A stretch of DNA of 64,000 nucleotides, from the NCBI GenBank assembly GCA_950295325.1, contig OX485805.1, positions 7,440,501 to 7,504,500 on the forward strand, read 5' to 3'. Below, one piece after another: positions 56,701-64,000 of the stretch. A model generated the notes under the pieces. That model saw only the letters and a program-made list of their open reading frames with translations, was not told where the DNA came from and did no database searches. The position numbers and the translations under genes are program-made. The DNA is from Polytrichum commune (Eukaryota > Streptophyta > Polytrichopsida > Polytrichales > Polytrichaceae). Position 1 is the stretch's first letter, and each line of letters begins with the position of its first letter.

Positions 56701-59393
56701 CTACAAAACTGATGGTGGCCTTTGCATTGGCACACAAAATTGCCTCCTTGTGCTTGAGGTTGAGGTGACATGACTTGGAAGATTTGGTGCCTTGAGGCCA
56801 ACTTTGTGTAGGTGATGTCTCAGTTGGGAGAAGTGAACCATTGGGAGCGACAACATCATAGCGATCAACATGGAACACATTCAGAGCATAAACTTCAAAC
56901 CCTCCTGCTTTCCGCTTGGCCATGAATATTGTTGCAAGATAAAGATAACTCTTTAGCATCAACCAATAATGTTTAAAAACAAAGACCTTCCACTTTTTTG
57001 TTTGTAAATACTCGTAGCATGCAACACAACATCATATACAGTTGTCCCACTCTCATCAAGATATTTGAGAGTTCAATAGCAACTATTGAACTTGGCCACA
57101 ACAACCTTATATCACCCCATTATGTCTACAATGACCATGTAGGCCAATATGATCCTTCCTTTGGCTTATGCATTGCATTGTGCAAAACAACAAAAGACCA
57201 AAATACAATGTTGTAGAAGCTTCATGCACATCTCTATACACTCAAAGAGAGGGATAGGGCACAACAATTGTTCTTCTTCGTCCTCCCACCCGTTTGTTGA
57301 CATCTTCTCCCCTTGATGACATTGTGGAATCAAGCCAAAGAAAGAAAAAAAAACAATGGCAATGATGTAGCAAGCTCGTTACCCAAGGTTCGTATTTCCT
57401 CTTCTCAAATACCTACCCCGCAACCTCTTTACTAGTGGTTGGTCCTTGCTAGACGTCATGGCTTGGGGGGCCTGAGTGTCAAATACATGGAGTGCCATAT
57501 ACCCACTAGGTACCCAACTTGGTGGGGATGCTCTTAGCCATTATGTGTAAACTCATTTGTATGGGTTATATTGATTTTGAGTATGTTATTTTGATCATTC
57601 TCAATCACAATGTTCAACACAAACCTATAGTTGACATAATCTAATTTTCTTTAATATTGGGGATGAGAAAGATTCTTGTATAGACCGAGTTTCAATTATG
57701 TTAAGGAGTGTTGAGCTGATGAAAATGGTTTAAAGCTAAAGATGTTTTTTTTGTTCAATATTGATAACTCTTATAATGTATATGTAATATCCATTGGATA
57801 TGACTTTGTGATCTTAATTATTTTTAGATTATTTTACTTTAGAAACTACTCTAACTAGGTTCTATAACATTTTAGAGCTTCTTTGGCCCCACATTAATTT
57901 AATCATATTTATATAAAATTTCCTTGCATTCTTGGAGGCAAGATAATTATGGGTGAACATTATTTACCAACCTAAAAAATATAACATAAAAGGTTTATGT
58001 TGTAGGTTATAATATTCTACAGAGTTGAAAATGATGTGCTTATGTATGGATATCTATATGACATGTGGCTCTTTCTTCTTGAAGTGAGCATATACATAGT
58101 AAATATGAGGCTCATCACTAAAATCTACCTTCAAGAAACACCCCCATTGCTTTAATGGTAATAGATTCTCCTTCAAATTTTCCTTGTATTTCACAATCAT
58201 ACACTATATCATGTAGATCTTGTCATGTTCTCACTATATTGATATCATAATCACCTCCTAACTATCCATTTGAGGGTAATGACCATGCAAAGATCAAACG
58301 CTATTCATGATGATTTTTATGTTTTCTCCCTCGATTCTTGTTGTGCTTAGAAAGTAAGTTCATGCACTTCGGATTTGCATTATCAATAGCTTTCAGCCAA
58401 TACCTTTACATACAACTTGGAGTGAAAGAGGATACCATGGTGAGTAATTGAAGAGTCAAGCGTAATTAGTATGGAACACTATTTTCATGTGTTGCGGATA
58501 CATTGTATGGGAGCCATACTATACATATGCCCATGATATTTACCACAATCAATGTAGCAAGTTAGTACAACAACTCATGATTTCGACTTGTTACATGAGC
58601 TTGATTACAACATAAGCTTAGAGGCCACAAGACTTATGAGACTACAAGTACATAAAAAATGTGGGGTCAAAAGGCTAAAAGTGCAATTGCCATTGTGAGA
58701 TAACGACTAATATTAACTTGATGATCTAGTTGGTAGAAATACTCGAGACTACTTGGTGCAACTTAAGTAGGGAAGGAAGCAGACCTCTAATGGATTTGGA
58801 CAATTCCATCACAAAATGTGCCTCCTTTTCACTTGTGTATAAACTGGTGGTGAAAAAGGTTGCTTCAAGTACAATGCATGTTTATAATACTAGAAAAAGG
58901 TCCTTGAGGTGAAGGTAGACTTTAGAGTACCAACATATGAGCCCTAGGCAATCATCATGCGTCAGTGAAGAAAATATGCAAGTCCACCAATGTGATAAAT
59001 TTACAAATTTTCTTCACTAATGCATGACGATTCTCCACTAACACGAGACATTTGGCCATGACTCATATGGTTCTTGTGCATAGATACATGTATGGGACAA
59101 AGGGAGCTCAAGCGTTGAGCATAATCAATATTATCGGATTCAAAAAATTTGAATTGATATCGTCAACAAATGTTAAGGGACTCCAATGCACAATATCATA
59201 TCTTGTTTAAATTCTCCATCATGCAAAGCTTATGAGGATTTAATGTATATTGGTAGATGACCCTAAAGCCAATTGAACATTCCAATGTTAAGGTGATGGA
59301 CATCCTCATAATAAGTAGGTACCTATGTACCTACTTATGAAAGGTTTAGGGTTTCGGTCTTGGGTGCTAGGTGTTAGTTTTAGCACCATCTAG
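56701..59393. other. Intergenic, no gene seen
   Basis: AT-rich. An open frame on the minus strand (56962-56630) is unrecognised. No intact gene, RNA or clear element. Confidence 0.3.
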
Positions 59394-59774
59394 TACATCA
59401 AATATTGTATTTAGTGTCATATGGTATTTTATGTCATTGTGATAACTTTTAAAATCACGCTTCTTATGAATAAGTCTACAAGTATTCTCAACCCAAATTA
59501 CTTTTAGTTCATCCACTTTTAGTTTAGTAAATTCTGCATCCTAGCATTTTTGTAATGACATATTGTCATGGATGATTGAATCTAAGTGAAAAATCACTTA
59601 GTAAGTGACAATAATTGCAACATTGTAAATCCACAAAGCCCAAATTTTCTTTTACAAGGAATGACAAATAATGTTATGTTTACATTTAGTGTCGATGACA
59701 CTACAAGGGCGGGCTACAATTAGTATTGAGCAAGTCAACTAGAATTGATGACACTAGATACAATGTGTAGTGTA
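59394..59774 (+). mobile_element. MITE, family C, copy 2
   Basis: Inverted relative of 15061-15452. Ends TACATCAAATATTGTATTTA and CTAGATACAATGTGTAGTGTA. Interior AATCACTTAGTAAGTGACAA and ATGTTTACATTTAGTGTC shared. TA at both outer ends. Confidence 0.8.
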
Positions 59775-60554
59775 CAATTCACCCTCAATATGTGTTGCTA
59801 TGATAAGTGTTAAAATAACATATGTGTTAAGGAAAGTTATGTTCTCCAAAAAAATCCAAAAAATACTCTAGTAACTATTAATTGTTAAATGTTAGGAGGA
59901 TTCACAAAAACTATGCTCCCATCTTCAATGAATTCACCTTGATAAGTGTACATTTGGATGAAAGTGAGGCTTTGAAATTTTACAACTTGGATGAAATTGA
60001 CATAAACCTAAACCCTAAACACTAAATCGTACTATCTACCTTGAACAAATGGCATTGGTAAGTGCATAGAGTGACACTGGACCCACTATGAATGCACACG
60101 AGTTTATAAATTATGAATTGGAATTTGATCTAAAAAATCTCTAAATACCTAATGAGGAGGGGCTTATAGGTGTGCTTGATAAAAGAGATGATGCAGTTGA
60201 CAAAAAAATCCATTGAAGAAGTTGACGATGTGCAAATTGGTGATGATGTGGTAGATAGAGTAGGATTCAAGTATGTTCAAAGTGCACGAGCGACCTTGAA
60301 TCAAATTTCGGAACAGAGACCTACTGATGTTACACCTCTCATCCATAGCATTCAAACACTTAAAAAAAAAAAAAGGATCTCGATGTGCACAAGAATCTCA
60401 TCAAATACTATAGTTTTGTTTTTTCCATTACAATTAGATGTATGATGACATTCATATCTTTTGTATTTTATTTATTTATTTGTATAAGTGTTAATGTTTC
60501 AAAAATTGTAACAAACTGTCTATGCCATCAACCAAATGCTATTTCAATGAATTT
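59775..60554. other. Intergenic, no gene seen
   Basis: The open frame 60170-60445 (+) is acidic at its centre and unrecognised. An A12 run is at about 60360. Confidence 0.3.
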
Positions 60555-60862
60555 TTGTTCATGCGGGGTCCTCGCCATGATAAAACATAATAAATCAACG
60601 GTTGGGAGATTTTGGAGTGCCATGGTCTCCTAATTTTGTGTTAGACCTACCTCCAAGAGGTGGTCTTTGAAAAAAATCCAAGTGACCACGAAACATGATC
60701 CATTTGATGCCAGGTGGGAATCCATGCAAACTTTACATCCATCTTGCTTTCACATACTCAGTTGGTCCCTCAAGCGTAGTGTGAAGCAAACTTGGACTGG
60801 CTCCGCCTTTTCCACCAATGAGAGTGCTTGAAATGCAATGGTCACGGGTCTTGTGGCCCTAA
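60555..60862 (-). mobile_element. Truncated relative of the Harbinger-type MITE at 49115
   Basis: The reverse complement begins TTAGGGCCACAAGACCCGTG and contains CTTCACACTACGCTTGAGGG, GATGGATGTAAAGT, GGAATCCA and GAGACCATGGCACTCC, as in 49115-49567. The distal end is missing or too diverged to place. Confidence 0.75.
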
Positions 60863-61266
60863 TTTAAGTGTTACAAGTTTCCTTGCTCCGAAGTGTTAAC
60901 ATATATCGAGGGTGAACTGTAGTAGTACCTTAATGTAAATGGGGCACTAAAAATTTAGTATATTCCACATTATATTTCTCCCATCCAATAGAGCAGCGAG
61001 GGACATGATAAACATCCACGGAATGTGGATGAACACGATATCATCCATCCAGCGGCCGTCTCTCTCCCCAACGCGGGAGGCGAAGCAAAGAGGAAAAAAC
61101 CAAAGAACGAAAGAAGGAAGCCCTTCGTTGTTGCAGCTCCAAATGCAGCTCTCGAATCCTCCTCTTCGATTAGGTCACCTCCAGAGAACCTCCTCGGAGG
61201 CCAAGAACCAGTAAGTTAAGATTCGATCAGCAGGAAAGAGCGTGAGGAGCCAGGAGCTCCATCGCC
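60863..61266 (+). other. 5' flank and leader of the PIG-O-like gene
   Basis: Purine-rich sequence (GAAAGAAGGAAG) just upstream of the ATG. No TATA box or other element was fixed with confidence. Confidence 0.4.
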
Positions 61267-61432
61267 ATGGGCGTCGATGCGAGGTGTCGCATCCTCGCCT
61301 TCTTCCTCTACATGCTCTGCCTGCAATCCGTCGCCATCTTCCTCTTTACACGCGGATTCCTCCTCACGCGCACGGAGCTTCCTTCGTTCAGCAACTGCTC
61401 CGACATCTCCGATTCGCCTTGCTTCCCGCCAG
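61267..61432 (+). CDS. PIGO: GPI ethanolamine phosphate transferase 3 (PIG-O) homologue, exon 1
   Basis: ATG at 61267 (context GCCATGG). The first 55 codons give a short basic N-terminus, a hydrophobic segment (ILAFFLYMLCLQSVAIFLF) and the PIG-O hallmark FTRGFLLTRTELP followed by SNCSD and SPCFPP. In plant and animal PIG-O this segment is the first transmembrane helix and start of the ER-lumenal domain. The enzyme adds ethanolamine phosphate to the third mannose of the GPI precursor in the ER. The exon ends at 61432 with CCAG followed by GTTGTC, in phase 1. No following exon (for example the alkaline-phosphatase-like metal site) was found before 64000, so intron 1 is at least 2.5 kb or the gene is truncated. 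Confidence 0.7.
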
Positions 61433-64000
61433 GTTGTCCTCAATGCTCTCCTCTTTGCAAAAGAAAAAGGGAAAAAAACAAAGGAACAAAGGACAAATTC
61501 CTTGAGGTTTGGCTGTTCAATTTTATGTTTAGGTCATTCTTATTTTATTGCTCTAGTTGGAGATTCGCTGCATTCGAGGAAGTGAGATCAGATTTTGTTA
61601 AGGTAGCTGTGAATTTGCCCTAGTACGGGTCTTCGGTAATTTGAGGCTACCTTACAGATCGAGTACGTATTCTCCTTGTGATTTTGATTAAGTGGTGCAT
61701 TGGACGCTTGCACTCCACTCATTCTCATGCATAAACTTTTCTGGATATCTTTCAGACATGTGGGGGTTCTCCGTAATAGGCACGGTGCCTTATGACAAGC
61801 TATAATGCATTGCCCGCCCTTCCCTTTCAACATTACGTTCTATAATGAGCATGAATCAACAAAGGGAGGATATCCAGAATTGTTTATGAAGCTTGTAAAC
61901 TTACGATCTGGTTTTGTTTGACATTAAAGTGCGGATTATAAATTTTTCATACGCCTTGCATTGTACAATGCAAGAAGCCATATAATGCACTCTGCAAGAA
62001 TATTACGGGAACTTGGACATTTGGAGAATGTAGAATGTACCTTCTTCCCGATGATTATTTGTTGTGTACAGGCTTTGTTTGACAACAATCAACTGAGTAT
62101 AAGGAAAATAGTTATTGATAATGAGAGTGAGGTACAATGTAGTCGAAGGTTTCTCAGCTCGTGGCAAGGTTTCCGAGCATGGATTACAATAAATTTTTGG
62201 TCATATTTAACCCTGAGAGGACTGGGAGTGTGTTTGTACGGGATACGTGATGGTTTGCACAAGCTCCCAACAATTTCTGGAATACTATTTTATTTGGTCT
62301 ATGATAGTGAATCCATATTTAACACACCCTACTGAAGAGAGGCAGTGACAATAAAGTCATGTGATAACGGTATTTTTGATATATTGCTGCATATTCGAGT
62401 CTAGGTCATTTATACAAGTTCAAATAATCCTCTAGTTCATTCTACATGTGTATGTTCAATTGGCATCATGCATATGATACATGAGTTAATTTGAGATACT
62501 GTCACTTTTGACACTTTTAGCTAAAAGTATCAAGGAGTAATCATAAACCCCTCTGTATGACATCTTGAGGCCCATAATGGGCCTCTTGGACCTTTATGGC
62601 CTAAGAATGCGGAGAACGTGAGTGCTCCAACATCATCGTTGATAAGTACGCAGGAGTACATAAGATTAAAATGGCATCAAGTTATGAAGAAATTGTCACA
62701 ATATTCGTCAGTTGCTTCTTCATTATCATCCCTCACACTCCAATTCCCATTTTCCAGATTCTTCCTCTACTTAGGTTTGAAGAACTGGTCTTTGAGGTGT
62801 GTCAACATTCAAGGGTTTCTATATTCTGGATAGGTCTTCACTACTTTTTCAAACATAATTATAACCCTTTCTCAAAGAGCTATATGTAATCAGTTACTTA
62901 TGTTTGTGAGGAGATGTCAGCACTTGTTTGAGCTTCTGACAGCATCAAGTATGTAGATTATGTGTGACATCCAAATTCTGGATGCTCATGCAAGGAAGAC
63001 ATCTTTCCTTCTGGCAGAGACAAAACTTCAAAGTGGAGTAGAGGATCATATATGACCAAATGACGAACTAATTTGCCATTGTCTATATTTCCACAACCGA
63101 GTTGGTTATGAAAACTGGTGGTTTACAAGGGATATACAAATGATAAATGGATAAGTAAATTATAACTTGGAGAGAAGCACTGATAGTACCCCAGAAATGT
63201 GGCGAGAGGGAATGATTGTGTATGAGCATACCAAAAAAGTTGCCCTGAAAAGGTTGCTTTTAGGAGCTGTATCAACACTGAAATCAGCTTTAGAGACCCT
63301 AAATTACGATGGACCTACCATGAACCTGTTGCGGGCAGATTTTATAACATGGATGGTATAATCTCCAACTATGAAATTATAATTATGTGTTCTGATGTGA
63401 AAACCTTGCAAGAACTGAAATCCTTCAATACATAGGTACAGGTGCTAGTGGAAAGATTCACGGAGGGTGCAGCATTGTTCAAGGTGGAAATACAATTTGC
63501 TCTGTAGACAACACAGCCGAAGGCCTGGAAAATGTTGTGGAAAACAGTCAAGCAGATCAAGTTCCAAGAGATGAAATCCACCAGGTCAGATTGCCAATCC
63601 TGATTCTCTATACTTTTACGAATGCAAGTGAAGAATACTTAAATCCAAGATTGATATTAAACATGGCTAGAATGGTAGGGTCATTGAGAGAGAAAGCCAA
63701 ACGTTTTCCCTTGTAGGTGGATGTGTTAATTTCCTTCAATATGACACAGTGCATTTCCTGAGAAAACTGCTCAAAGGATGATGTAAAACACAATTTACAC
63801 CATACACAATATTCTTGAGGCGTTTGCCCTTGAGCATAAACTAATCTAAATTGTTTGCTGTCTAGCACTTTGACCAAAGTTACGGTTCCAAGGTGGAAAT
63901 CTTTTAAGCTCAAAGCCACGGTTGCGTACATATGTCTGCTAATGTGGGACATTCCCTGTGATTTCACTTAAGTTTCTGGATATTTGAGCATGAGAGACTG
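61433..64000. other. Presumed long intron, with two unassigned exon-like segments
   Basis: 63152-63355 (+) is open, ends ATG followed by GTATAA, and reads YNLERSTDSTPEMWREG...LLRADFITWM. 63449-63583 (+) is open, ends CACCAG followed by GTCAGA, and contains GTGASGKIHGGCSIVQGGNT. I recognise neither and cannot attach them to PIG-O. The open frame 63967-63608 (-) is also unassigned. Confidence 0.3.

Noticed and set aside
63152-63583. Downstream exons of PIG-O
   Set aside because: The translations lack the phosphatase-like metal motifs and do not follow the expected order after exon 1.

Overview
This is nuclear DNA from a land plant, most likely a seed plant. Intron-rich genes with canonical plant splice sites encode a chloroplast galactolipid synthase and a plant-type cytochrome P450. 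They are embedded in a dense field of MITEs, SINEs, a CACTA element and short tandem arrays. No bacterial, viral or organellar segment was recognised. All calls come from reading the sequence; no search was run.

Layout. 0.6-2.9 kb (+): the last five exons of an SLC7/LAT-type amino acid permease, one intron being of the GC-AG class. 3.8-8.8 kb: two tandem 2.4 kb repeat copies, the first containing a 3-unit array. 8.9-9.9 kb (+): a frameshifted F-box gene. 10-17 kb: gene-poor, full of small inverted-repeat elements. 17.1-17.9 kb (+): a telo-box promoter region followed by four tandem copies of a candidate box C/D snoRNA. 19.8-25.5 kb (+): a complete DGD1 gene (6 exons, 760 aa) whose intron 1 holds tandem duplicates of the exon 1/intron 1 junction. 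27.1-33.5 kb (-): a complete CYP85-clan P450 (6 exons, 511 aa), convergent with DGD1. 34-42 kb: repeats only, including a 75 bp inverted repeat, SINEs with target duplications, and arrays of 42, about 140 and 142 bp units. 42-43.5 kb: unrecognised minus-strand open frames. 45.2-45.5 kb (-): an S-protein homologue cut short by a stop. 47.9-49.1 kb (-): an unrecognised spliced gene with a Harbinger-type MITE at its 5' side. 50.7-56.0 kb: a complete 5.36 kb CACTA transposon with perfect ends and a TCA target duplication, carrying a decayed Ptta/TNPA-like gene and no visible TNPD transposase. 56.5 kb: a PIF/Harbinger transposase remnant. 61.3 kb (+): exon 1 of a PIG-O-type GPI ethanolamine phosphate transferase, whose later exons are not seen.

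The genes are independent housekeeping or metabolic loci, not a cluster: plastid lipid synthesis (DGD1), specialised or hormone oxidation (P450), amino acid transport (LAT) and GPI-anchor synthesis (PIG-O). Most of the novelty is in the candidate snoRNA array, the animal-like LAT permease, the exon-junction duplication inside DGD1 and the CACTA element.
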